This document shows positions 36,681 to 47,006 of a stretch of 64,000 bases of DNA, piece by piece. The translations under genes were made by a program, and so were the position numbers. Source of the DNA: Prillingera fragicola (Eukaryota; Basidiomycota; Tremellomycetes; Trichosporonales; Trichosporonaceae); the NCBI GenBank assembly GCA_002335605.1, contig BEDY01000016.1, positions 1 through 64,000 of the forward strand, in the 5' to 3' direction. Under the pieces are notes generated by a model, which had not been told where the DNA came from, did no database searches, and was given only the letters and a program-made list of their open reading frames with translations. Within the stretch, counting starts at the first letter, position 1, and each line of letters begins with the position of its first letter.

Positions 36681-39080
36681 TCAGGCTTCATCAGATGCCC
36701 GAGGAGATCCCGCAGCGAGGAGCGGCGAGTTGTCCGAGAGGCTGATACCCTGGTGCTCCTGGCCGAGACGCCACAGCATGCGCGAGGCGATGCTGACGGT
36801 CAGCATGAACATGCCTCAACACTTACGTCTGGCCAACTAGGACGGCAACGGCCGACACCCAGACGGTAATGGTCCACAGCACGTTGATGGTGCGATAGTA
36901 GTAGTTCTGGGCAAAGGCCCAGTAGGTGACGAGGCCGATGATACTCAGGATCTAAAGTCAGAATAGTCAAGGGTTGACTCACGTCAACGACACCGCATTG
37001 AACAGCCGCAATCTTGTAGAGCTTGGCAACCATCTTGGGCTCCCAGTGGAGCGAGTCACCCAGCATAGCTGCATACATGACCTGGTCGGTGGTGACCTGG
37101 ACGAGCCTACCGTCAGTGACGCACGGACTAGGAGCGCACCAAATAACAAGGGAGACGAGGTAGACGGGCGAGAGGCAGTATTCAAAAGAGGCATAGGCAA
37201 ATGCCGTGACAAAGATGGTGAGTAGACGGTGAGCCACACTGGTGTTAGCTGCTGTAGGTAAAAGAAAACGTACAGAATGGGCGCTAGCTCCCAGCGGAAA
37301 ACGAGCTCAAACATGTAGAGCGAGCAGATGAGGAGCGCCACGAAACGCATCAACTGCACTTGCCAGAGGTGGTGTTCGCCGCTAAGTGCCGGCGGGATGA
37401 TGGCCACAAGAAGGATAAAGCCGACCGTGATGAAGATAATGTTGACGCAGTCTGACATGAGCATCAACCTAAGAGAGGGACGTACACATGACAATATTGC
37501 GCTGCTCCATAACGTTACACCGTTGGTATGCGTCAGTCGAGTCGAAGCGAGTGTTGAGCTTGCAGAAGAGGCTGCGGTTAGTCATTGATCGAACAGACTA
37601 CTCACTAGTCGATCAGCTTGGTGGTCAACCAGATGATACCCATAAGCCCTGTCCGTCAGCTGTGCGTGGCATCGAGACTCACAGAAGGCATTGGCAGCAA
37701 AAGCCGTGGGGTCCCAAGAATGAATGTTCTTGAGGCTCATCGAGATTTCTGCTGTTAGCTCCCTTCCACTCAACAACTCACCAAGAAGCGAGGGCATCTG
37801 TGAGCTGGCAGTCATTGCCGTGCCGTCAATGAGCTTCTCGTTCTCAGGCGTGATGACGGCTGGAGCAATGAAGCCGTGCGTAAAATGGTCCATGCGAACA
37901 ACATCGTTGTAGCTGGCGTCAGAGATAAACTGCAGGTAGAAACGCACTCCCTGGCAATGCACATGTCACCGCCACTGGGGCCGACGTGCGGACAGTGGAT
38001 CTGGGGCCGCTCCTTCAGCATGCCGACATGCAGGAAACGGCAGGCGAGGTTATGGTCGCCGAGACTGTTGTCAGCTGAGCTTGACTTGCCGACCTACCGG
38101 TACATTTCCCCGACAGGAATGGTGCGCAAAAAGCTCATGCAGTGCTTGTAGTCCTTGTACTGCTCGTTCTCACCGTGACAGTGATCCATGGCGCCGACAC
38201 AGGTCTGATGGGCCATATAGGTCTGGAGAACCTCAGTGTCGTTGTCATATTTGGTAATGTTCATCCATTTAGCCATGAGGGGAATCTGCTTGCTGAGATG
38301 TTAATCAAGTCACTTCAGTGGACATACGGGAGGATAACGTCAGATCCCCAGGACCAGCGTCTGAAGGTTGTGCTGTACTCGGAGATCTCGTCGTTGTCGT
38401 TGATGGTGAAGAAGGTGACAAGCTGAGGTCAGATCGAGTATGCTAGCGATACTCACCTCCAGGGGATAGATCTCGTCGAGGTAGGGATAGTGGAAATCAA
38501 ACACAACGCTGGCGACAACGTTGTCATTCTGAGCCATGATGCCACTGACCGTGTAATTGATGGGCGTGCCGAGAAAGGAAGGTCCAGTAACATTAAGGCG
38601 CGAGAAGAGGCCAAACATCTGACTCTTCAGCTCAAGTATCCCTACACCCTCACGTATTCAGTGTTGAGCTCACGGCCATCAAAGCTGACATTAGCAACCT
38701 CGTGTCTTTGGTGAGGCTCACTTGGTGGTGGCTATGTAGGGTCTCAGCGCATTTCTCGGGAATAATTCAGTCATCTGCCACCTGCAACGAAATGCCACAT
38801 GCCCATGCCCACCAAAAGGACGAGTGGGAGCATTCCAATCTGCCCAGTGCGCTTCTTCTCCCCTTCCAGCAGACAAGGACTCACCATCGACAGTGCCGCG
38901 CACATCCTCAGAAAAGAGAGTGCTGTTAATCGCCCTTGTCTGCTCGAGCGAGTTGGGGAAGAGAAAGTGCTTGCTAAAGTTATCGACCACCTTGAGGTTC
39001 TGGAACTCTGAGCGCGACGAGGCCGGCACCGCGAGCGCGATAAGAGCCGCAGCTACTGTGGATAGCCGAGGAAGGAGCAT
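36681..39080 (-). CDS. Uncharacterised multi-pass membrane protein, 16 exons
   Basis: Sixteen phase-consistent minus-strand exons give about 625 residues: 39080-38885, 38839-38722, 38684-38654, 38618-38457, 38422-38328, 38292-38098, 38064-37948, 37912-37782, 37748-37683, 37648-37606, 37571-37486, 37451-37274, 37238-37140, 37106-36983, 36951-36827, 36792-36681. Introns are 31-45 nt. A signal peptide (residues 1-21) precedes a roughly 330-residue, probably luminal or extracellular domain with paired cysteines (AHQTCVGAMDHC, IHCPHVGPSGGDMC) and several NxS/T sites. Six or seven transmembrane helices follow (about 362-590), then a short polar tail. The layout could suit a receptor-like or transport protein, but I do not recognise the family and assign no function. 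Exon 3 and the 31-nt intron before exon 15 are the least certain joins. Confidence 0.75.
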
Positions 39081-40020
39081 TGCTGCTGGTTTAGTCTAGA
39101 ATTCTAGAAGCGTGTGGGTGTTGAACGTTGCGGGTAGAGTTGCTGGTCACAGATCGCTGTCAGAAGTCCACTGAGGTAGGCGAGGCTTCTTCAGTACGTG
39201 AGTGATGGCGAGAGACAGGACGAAAGAATGGGCCACGACGGCCATCGCTCTCCTTGTTTCTCGTCATATATGACAGTTGCCGATGTGGAGGTTGCCGCGA
39301 GTTGGCAGGGTGAGGTAGTCATCAGGCCATCAGGAACAAGACCGGACGGACCGCCTCCATGTAAGCCAGGTCACATGCAGCTTGCATCCTTGAGGTTACT
39401 CCTTAGAGCGTGCTGGGAACCTTCCACTTCCCTTCCGTAACCAGCGGATAGCGATAGCGACACGTGAAACTTGAGACCGGTGCTTCTCTCACCATTATGA
39501 TGCTGTGGCAATTGCGTAACTTGACGATAGGTTCAAACTCTATTTCAGCGCCTTCCCTACTTGAGTCCGGGATTCCTGGAGTGGGCATGTCAATATGATA
39601 GACGAGCCAGGCAAGTCTCACACTTGCAGCTGCCTGGGTGAGGAAACAGGACCTCTGCCTCCCGTCGATCCGGGGTGGCCGATGCGATAGATTTGAGCTC
39701 AGCGAACGTGATCTGCAAGGTCGCTAAATGAGCGGTGAAGCTCGAGGCGATTTGGATGTCAGCAAGCCCAGACGATCTGCGATGTGAGACAGTCTCGCTC
39801 CACCTCCACAATCTCCATCTTACTCTGATCCGACTCTCATCTGACCATCCCAAATAGCCCAAGGCGCATATACCCAGAGCGTAGACCCTTGCTTGCAGAG
39901 CAGTGACAATACTATTGTTGGGGGTAAGGTAATGCACCGATTACATCGATCCTCTATGACTTCCGTCCAATCTCATGTCCATCTGCCTCCTCTCGTCTTG
40001 ACATCTCGTCAGAACGCTCT
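39081..40020. other. Intergenic stretch, no gene seen
   Basis: About 940 bases between the start of the membrane-protein gene and the 3' end of the Yvh1 gene. Short frames occur on both strands, but none has a recognisable motif or good splice context. A B-box-like GGTTCAAAC near 39530 lacks a D arm and acceptor stem, so it is not a tRNA. Confidence 0.5.
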
Positions 40021-42073
40021 CTACCACACCTCCTCCACTTTTGCCCTCGACAGGCAGAAACCCTATACGTCAGCACAAGAACGGGGCGCTAAAGGCCATC
40101 ACCACACGTCTACTCACAGGCGTGACCCACTCCCTGCAACCACACATGACACCGGCCCAGTCAAAGTTTCCAATCTTGACTTTGCACTTTTCATTCGGGC
40201 AGATGAGCTTGCCGTTCACGTCGCCGCCGCACAGCACAGGCTCCATCCAAGTCAGAGGCTCGACAAAGTAACCGCTGCACTTGGGATTGTGCAGAATGGG
40301 AGGGCCGCCCATGTTGGGCATGTTGGCCATTGTCGACATGGGCGCGATGCCGCCACCGAGGGCCGAGGACGAGCCGCGGCGCTCGGTGGGGGTGAGCGCG
40401 AGGCTGGAGCTCAGCCGGCGGCGAGGCGCGTTAGGCTCGGGTGACTCGGGGGGTGAGTCGCCCGGCGACGACAAGGCCGACGCCGAGCTGCTGGCGGCGC
40501 GCAGGGCGGCGAGCTGGGGTGGGAGCCTGGAGGCGAGCTCGTCTGCGTCGAGAATCTTGCGTCCTGTAGCGCCGACGCTGCTGTTGGTGCGCGACATGGT
40601 CATGGGCTCGGGAGCGCCGCCGAGAACCGACCTGGAGCGCGTGCGACCCTCGCCGGCGGGAGTGGCTGCACCAGAACCGGCAGTGGACGCCCGCCGGCTC
40701 CGTGCGCCAGGCAGGCCAGTGAGGGGGTTGATAATGTCGCTCACGATGGATGGCCTGCGGGAGCGCTCAGTCGTGAGGACCTCCTCTAATGGGCTGTCCA
40801 TTGCCGTCATGGCGCCAGCCAGCGCATTGTTGCTAGGAGTGCGGGGACGTGAAGGTGGGCGAGATGGCGGGGCCTGGTCCAAGATGTGGTCCATCATGTG
40901 CTCGCGCATGGCGAGGTGGCGACGGCACATCTTGCAGCGAATCTTGCGCTTGCTGCCCGCATCGTCGCCGGCGGGGGTCTGGGGTTGGCTGGCCATCGCC
41001 GAAGGGTAGTCTGCCATGTGTTCGGTGGTGGGTTTGCCGCCCTCGTCTAGGAAAATTAGCAATGATAAAGTGGGAAAGTGGAGGTGGGAATCGAATTGGG
41101 GGCTGGGTGTTCTACGGTGGTGCCTATGTACCCGACTCTACGGATCCGACAACGCATCGAGTAGCATGCATGCACGGCGACTTACTCATGACATAGCCTG
41201 TAGTACGCTCAAGGAAGAAGCGGCGCGTACTTCTGTCTTTGAGATTGACGCGTCCGTCGGCCTGATAGTAGAGTCCCAGCTGGTGCCAGAATGTCTCGCT
41301 CGGATCCACAACGGACCGACGCTCGCGCACCATGCTGACGGCGTCAACGGGGTCAAGCTGCAGCTCCTTCATGAGAAACGCGGCCGTAACCGTCGCAGAT
41401 CGGCTCATGCCAGCTTGGCAGTGCACGAGCACGGCACCAGCGTTGGCGACAGGTATATCTGCCTTGATGTCCGGGTCGCGCTCGCCTTCCCCCGGCGGCG
41501 GTCCGCCCTGGTGCTGGGCGAGTGCCTCGTGAATCCAAGCCGTCGTGCTAGGCAAGTGGCTCAAGATATCTGTCGTCGCTGCGTCGTCGATCTCGAGCGC
41601 ATACGCCGCGACGTCCGGGGCAAACTGCAACCGCGGTCGGAGCAGCGACACAATGTTTGTCTGCCATCAGCGAACGCTCACCCCCAGCGACTCACAATAC
41701 CCCGCTCTCGCAACCCCTCAGCATCCATGGCCGCCACCAGATCTCCAATCCACAGCCCATTTACGACCTCTTGCAAATGCTCAGTCTCTTCCAACTCATC
41801 CTCAACCTCCACCGTAGTGTTCAGAAACGCCTGCTCCTCGGGATCATCCTCCCACGGCTGCCGCCTAGCGACATTGGCCGGCTCGTGGCCCAGCTCGAGC
41901 TCATCGTGCGCGAGCTCGGCAAGCTTGCGCGCCGCCGCCTCGATACTGCCCGTCTGGGCGACCTGGGCGTAGACGTCGTCAATCGCCTCGGTGTCGGGCT
42001 TGAGCGCGTCGGCGGGCGGCTCGTCGTCGTGGTGCGACGGCGTGCGTTGCGGCAGCGGAATCCGGGCGGGCAT
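40021..42073 (-). CDS. YVH1: Yvh1-like dual-specificity phosphatase
   Basis: Exons 42073-41696, 41660-41186, 41046-40118 and 40062-40021 give about 607 residues. A dual-specificity phosphatase domain (about 107-280) holds the active-site loop VHCQAGMSRSAT near residue 203, with catalytic Cys and Arg present. The C-terminal half has the Yvh1-specific zinc-binding domain: CKMCRRHLA, then CSGYFVEPLTWM, GKLICPNEKCKVKIGNFDW and MCGCREW. In yeast Yvh1 releases Mrt4 from pre-60S ribosomes through this zinc domain rather than its catalysis. The protein is much longer than yeast Yvh1 (364) because of a Ser/Pro/Ala-rich insert of about 180 residues between the two halves of the zinc domain. The last exon encodes only 13 residues. 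Confidence 0.93.
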
Positions 42074-42935
42074 CGCTACCTCTCTGTCCGATTGTACTTG
42101 AAGCTAAAGGTATGGGGGAGGGAGCAATGGTGATGGGACAACAAGTCAGAGTGTCTATTTGATACGGCTTTCGTCCGTGGCGGAGCGTTCCTGGCTGATG
42201 ACGTTTGGGTGGTGTACTGTTTTGTTTGGCAGCTCCGACTGCGCGACCGCGCGTGAAGTCGCTGCCGCGGGGTATGCTTGCTTGTTGCGACGTTCATGGT
42301 TGCAGAGCAGAGGAGCAGCGAGGCTGAGATCAGCTGATCAGCAGCAGTGCACGACCATACAGGTTACTGCTGTCTGTCTTCGGATACGACGGGCACGGGC
42401 ACTCTACGGGTGTGGTGTTTCTTGGCAGATCTAGAAGACTGCACGCGTCATGCTGCCACAATCTCATGAGAAGACTGGTGCTTCTCACTAACGTTCGATG
42501 CAACGTGCACGAGAAGCCTGTCCCCATGCAACGGTGCCCAAACTGGTATCCGTTTCGGGGCGAGAGCGATAACTTTGGCAGCCTCCTTGCTTCTCAATGT
42601 CCTTGCTGTCACGCTTCCTCCACCGCATTCTCACGAATCTCAACACTGCTCCGCCTCCACTCCCAAGCCACTCTCTGGGTTACCCTCTCAGACTCGGCAC
42701 ACTCCCTCAACGACCTCGATGCGTTCTTCTCACCTCCTCACTTCTACCCCACGCGCTTTTCTCCCTTTTGACTTTCCACACCGGTCGCTTTCCTCCACCT
42801 CTTCCCGTTCACCTTCCCTTCGCCTGCAAACCACACTCCGGACCTCCCCACTCCCAGACCCCCGCTCGCAGCGCAGACACCTCCGCATTGTGATATGCTA
42901 TTCATTCACCATCTCTTCACTACCTTCCGTTTCTC
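42074..42935. other. Yvh1 upstream region with plus-strand pyrimidine tract
   Basis: Between the Yvh1 start and the ATP5 stop codon (both minus-strand). Positions about 42585-42930 are strikingly C/T-rich on the plus strand, opposite to what a leader of either flanking gene would show. Short plus-strand frames exist there but none is recognisable. Confidence 0.45.
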
Positions 42936-43915
42936 TAAATGCCCTCTGCGAAAAGTTAGCACCGCTCGAAGAAAACCACGCCATGGTTTGCACCGCGGCG
43001 CGTGCATACTCACGGGCAAGAGCAGTGTTGAAGCGGTTGACGCGCGAGGCGGCGGTGAGGTCAATGGTCTTGTCTCCAAAGTCGACGAGGAGACCGCCGA
43101 GGACCGAGGGGTTGACACGGTTGTGGAACTTGAGGGTCTTGCCCTCGGCAACTGCCGAGCCCTTGAGGGCCTTCTCGAGACGGCTCATCGACTTGGAGTC
43201 GAGGGGCTCGGCCGAGGTGACAATGACCTCGAGCTCACCACGGTAAGCGGCCATGAGCGAGTTGAAGTCGGCAAAGACCTTGGGGGCGGAAGCGAGACGG
43301 CCGTTCTCCGAAAGGACCGAGAGGAGGTTGAGGAGGATGGGCGACGACGAGGGGACAATCTTCTTGAGAGCCTCGTTGCGCTCGGCGGCCGAGAGGGTGG
43401 GGTTCTCTGCGCATTGTTAGAGAATTGTAAAAAGACATCACGGCTCACCAATGAGGGCGTGAACCTTGGGGTCCGACTTGATCTTCTGGTCAAAGGACGC
43501 AATGTCCTTGGCAAGAGTGTCAAGGTCCTTGGACGACTTCTTGAGGGCCGCAAGGTAGGTCGAGGTGGCGTAGGTGCCGGTCAGCGAGTTGAGCTGAATG
43601 GGCGCCTGTGGACGTTAGCATCGGCATACACAATGCCAGTGATGTCCAGTTAAACACGGTCCGCGCATTTGCGTGCGCGCTCTCTCCAACGCCCTGCCAT
43701 CCTACGCCTACACCCCCGCACATCATGGGCACTGCGTGCACCAGCAGCATAACCTCCCCATGGTGCGCGCGGCGTGTTCAACGTTTGGCCAATCATCCGC
43801 CGACATGATTTCTTCCAGTCTTCTCCGCGGCGGGGGGGTCGAGATCGATACACACCTTGACGGCCGAAGCGGTGGCGTAACCGCGGCGGAGAGCCTGGCG
43901 AGCGATAGAAGCCAT
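42936..43915 (-). CDS. ATP5: Mitochondrial ATP synthase OSCP subunit
   Basis: Exons 43915-43856, 43605-43449, 43406-43014 and 42946-42936 give about 206 residues, the expected size for OSCP. The N-terminus is an Arg/Ala-rich mitochondrial presequence (MASIARQALRRGYATASAVK). The body shows the OSCP pattern IQLNSLTGTYATSTYLAAL, NPTLSAAERNEALKK and near the end VLGGLLVDFGDKTIDLTA. OSCP connects the F1 head to the peripheral stalk of ATP synthase in the inner mitochondrial membrane. The first intron is long (250 nt) and the final exon is only 11 nt, encoding the last residues after NTALA. Divergent from the NF-YA/Hap2 gene. Confidence 0.95.
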
Positions 43916-44736
43916 TTTGAAGGGGATGAGAGGAGGGGGGGAGGGGCAGGAGCGGAGTGGTGAGGAGGAGGGTTTAGGTAGTGACAGCTGGCTGTACTGG
44001 CTTGGGCTGCACCAGGTGCCATCCAGCGCTCCCTCTGCCCGCCCCAGCTGCTGCCCTCGGAAGGGAGCGGGCACTGCGTACGCTGGCAGCCGTGGCAGGC
44101 GTTAATCCCGCGATTCGCCGGCGCCGAGGATCAGAGTGGCGCATCACGCGTGGACAAGTATCATGTACGACGATATGCTTCCGCTCGATGCAAAGGGGGA
44201 TTTTTCGGGGCAACCGGCCGGTTTTGCGTATGACAGGCACGACGGCATGGGAGCAGAGGGCAGCGGCATCACGCCACTCTAAAGCCAGCGCAACCTGCCT
44301 GCCTGCCGCCGTCCGTCGGTGTGTCCGTGCCCTGCCGCCCTGCTGCCCGTACCGCCGTGCCCTCGGCTCGTTGTAGCTGCAGCAGGTCGACCAGCTCTGG
44401 CAAGAAATCAAGAAAGTAGACCGTGTCAAAGTGTTGCACAGAGACGCCGAACGTCACCACTACCACTACTTCATTCAGTCATCTACAACTGCTTTGAACT
44501 GCACATTCCATTCCATCCCTTGCCAAAGCATTACACACACCCTCCACTGCTCTTTACAACCCTCGTCACATACACTCAACTGCTCGCCGCTCGACAGCCT
44601 ACCTCGCCTTCGCTACAACCTCCGACGTCGGCGACCCCGGCCGATCCCCCCGCATCGTCTTCATCTGGCGCCCCTCTGCACGTTCCTTTTACTCTCTCTA
44701 CATCTTTTTTTTTTCCCGAACAGCAGCAAGCCCAGC
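43916..44736. promoter_or_regulatory. Divergent ATP5 / HAP2 promoter region
   Basis: About 820 bases between two start codons. The HAP2 side (about 44480-44720) is C/T-rich on the plus strand and ends in a run of ten T (44705-44714), consistent with a leader. A frame in phase with HAP2 opens at 44431 but its product is leader-like. Confidence 0.5.
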
Positions 44737-45654
44737 ATGAACACTGCGCTTCCCCTACTGTCGCTCCTGCCGCCCAACGGCAACTATGGCAACAGCCCCG
44801 GCAGCTTTGGCGATTCCGGACTCGGTCGCACCTACGATTATGTCGGTACTGGGTCTGACGGCGACTCTGGATCGGCTGGCGGTGCCGGCCTCGACTTTTC
44901 GTACCCGTACGCCGACGATCTGAGCTTTGTGTCCCACCACCAGCACTACCAGCGCCCTAGCAGTAATCAGCCTAGTTCAAATGGCAACAGCTACCCCCAT
45001 CTGGTCCAGCCAGACTTTTCATCGCACTCCCACCAGACGTACCGCACCGAACACCACACCGTCATCGAGGACCGCAGCAACGGCAGCATGCACGTCAACG
45101 GCAATGGCGACGACACATCTCGTTTCCTTGACCTCGACCTGTCCCAGCCTGGACCATCCACTTACCGCCACCCCAGCGGACTGTATGGTTCCGGCTCGGA
45201 GGCATCGCACGAGGACCCGGCATCCGGCGGCTACGTCGACTCGTCGCGTGAGGAGGAGCTTGTCAAGGTTGAGAACGGCGAGGACGCAGATGAGGGCGAG
45301 GTCGACAACGAGGAGCCCCTCTACGTCAACGCAAAACAGTACCATCGTATTCTCAAGCGCCGTCTGGCACGCGCCCGTCTCGAGGAGCTGAACCGTCTCG
45401 TCCGCTCGCGCAAGGTGAGTCTTATTTACACTTCATCTGAACCCGACTAACACTGTCAGCCATACCTGCATGAGTCTCGACACAGGCACGCATGTTCTCG
45501 CCCCCGTGGCAAGGGTGGCCGCTTCTTGACGGCGGAGGAGATTGAGCAGCTGAAGCGCGATGAGCTCAACAAAGAGGCTGTAGGAGGCAGTGGCGAGGGC
45601 TCTACCAACAGCGAAAACTCGCTAGAGGCGTCGCCGTCGGCGCCGTCCGCGTAA
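44737..45654 (+). CDS. HAP2: CCAAT-binding factor subunit NF-YA/Hap2
   Basis: Exons 44737-45414 and 45460-45654 give about 290 residues. The conserved core starts near residue 194 with LYVNAKQYHRILKRRLARAR (subunit-association helix), and after the intron continues with PYLHESRHRHACSRPRGKGG (DNA-binding segment). The intron splits the core exactly between the two. The N-terminus is Gly/Ser/Tyr-rich, as in activation regions. The protein forms the trimeric CCAAT-binding complex with NF-YB and NF-YC in the nucleus; in fungi it controls respiratory and iron-related genes. An upstream in-frame ATG at 44431 would add 102 residues, but that stretch is pyrimidine-rich leader sequence, so I start at 44737. 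Confidence 0.93.
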
Positions 45655-47006
45655 GCGAGGACGCTGTATGCTTCAGACCATGGTATCATGTGTTCATGCC
45701 GGCGCCGCGGCGCCGCCACCCTCTCTACTAAATTAGCGAGAAAAACACCCTTTGGCATTGTTTTAGAAAGAAGTCCACAGGAGGTGTGTGTACTTTTAGA
45801 TCGTTTTAGCTCCCCAGCGATAGTCTTGGCCTCGCCGTCGCCGCCAGTGATCAGCGGCACTCCATGGCCATGCTACAGTGTTGTGCATTTTCCATTCTCT
45901 GTGCACTGGCTATCACGCACTGTTTACAAGTGTCTGCCCAGGCAGTGAATTTCAATTTGGAATCATGCCGCCGGTCGGTCACCCGAACCGCGCCCTCTCA
46001 TTTGTCCGAATCCGCCGTAGGGGCCGTTGCCGCAGCCCGCAGGACGAGCTCGTGCTGGGTCAAGCCGGAGTACACCCGGGGTGGGGGCCGCACCTGCCCC
46101 CACTGCTGCTGCATAGAGCGTTCCGCCTGCATGCCAGCGTTACCGCACCAGGCCGCCCTTGTCGGCTGCTCGCTCGGATTTATTGCCACGTTTCGAATGC
46201 ACCCCAGCATGTGCCGAAACTGGCTGGGCTAACCGAGGCAAGCTGCGATGCGAGGAGATCGCCTGCCTCCCATCCATGTATCAGAGATCAGATTGCACCG
46301 AGGCGTTTGGTTGGGCAGCGCCAAAACGTGCATACACGCGCGTGTATCGAGATGTGAATGACAGGATAGATTTCGTCTGGGCTGCGGATTGGTAGCAGAT
46401 GAGTTTGTGTGACCTCGCATGCCCTTGACGTTGCATGGGCATCGAGGTGCGCGCTTGGATGCACTGCACCTATGACCTCCGCCGAAGTACGTCTTGCCAA
46501 GCGCCATCAGCTGCCGACGCATTCCTCGCTTGTGGGCTGCTACGGCGTGCCTCTGTGTGTTTCTGGGTCTGGAGCAGGTACCGTGGGAGTCCATGGGAGG
46601 CCGTTTGGAGTGGGAAGTAGGAGGCTCAGAGGAAGAAGGGTTATCGCTGGAGTGTTGCTAGCAATGTCATCCCTGTATCGTGGTCATTATTTCTACGAGC
46701 ACTCAGCTCTCCGCGTGGCTTTGAGCAGTTGTGCTTGGTCAGTTGTAGGCACTGTCAACTCTCCTTCATCTCAGGTCGCTCAGACAGCACTCAAGCATGG
46801 TTATGCACATACACAGTTGAGCATATCGTAGAGGTCAAGCGAACTCCTACCAGTCCACGTTCGTGCCTGAACACTATTCACAAGCCACGTGCACCACGTG
46901 AAAGTCACATGGTCCACGTCAAAGGCCAAAATGCCATTCCAACCTACACTCACAAGCTCACAAAGCAATCCACTCAACCAACACCTTCCTCCCAAACGCG
47001 CCAGCC
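45655..47006. other. Long intergenic region before the Pta1 gene
   Basis: About 1.35 kb between HAP2 and the Pta1 gene, both plus-strand. Several short frames occur, none with a motif or splice partner I can support. The last 130 bases hold an E-box cluster (separate entry). Confidence 0.5.
46886..46918 (+). promoter_or_regulatory. E-box cluster upstream of Pta1 gene
   Basis: CACGTG occurs at 46886-46891 and again at 46895-46900, three bases apart, and a CCACGTC half-site lies just downstream. The pair sits about 110 bases before the start codon at 47007. CACGTG is the standard site for basic helix-loop-helix regulators (Cbf1-like, Pho4-like). Binding is inferred. Confidence 0.5.

Noticed and set aside
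38625..38653. 29-nt intron with an AAG acceptor in the orphan membrane-protein gene
   Set aside because: Too short to be likely. The acceptor six bases further (TCAG) gives a 35-nt intron, keeps phase and matches the other introns of the gene.
39520..39550. Possible tRNA T-arm (GGTTCAAAC)
   Set aside because: No matching D arm, anticodon stem or acceptor stem can be drawn from the flanking bases.
39590..39937. 115-codon minus-strand frame in an intergenic region
   Set aside because: No motif, no good splice partners, and codon use unlike neighbouring genes.
44431..44736. 102-codon N-terminal extension of Hap2
   Set aside because: The DNA is a pyrimidine-rich leader with a run of ten T, and the encoded peptide is His/Leu/Arg/Pro-rich and unlike Hap2 N-termini.
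45998..46831. Several short frames on both strands between HAP2 and PTA1
   Set aside because: All under 160 codons, mutually overlapping, cysteine- and arginine-rich and without recognisable features.
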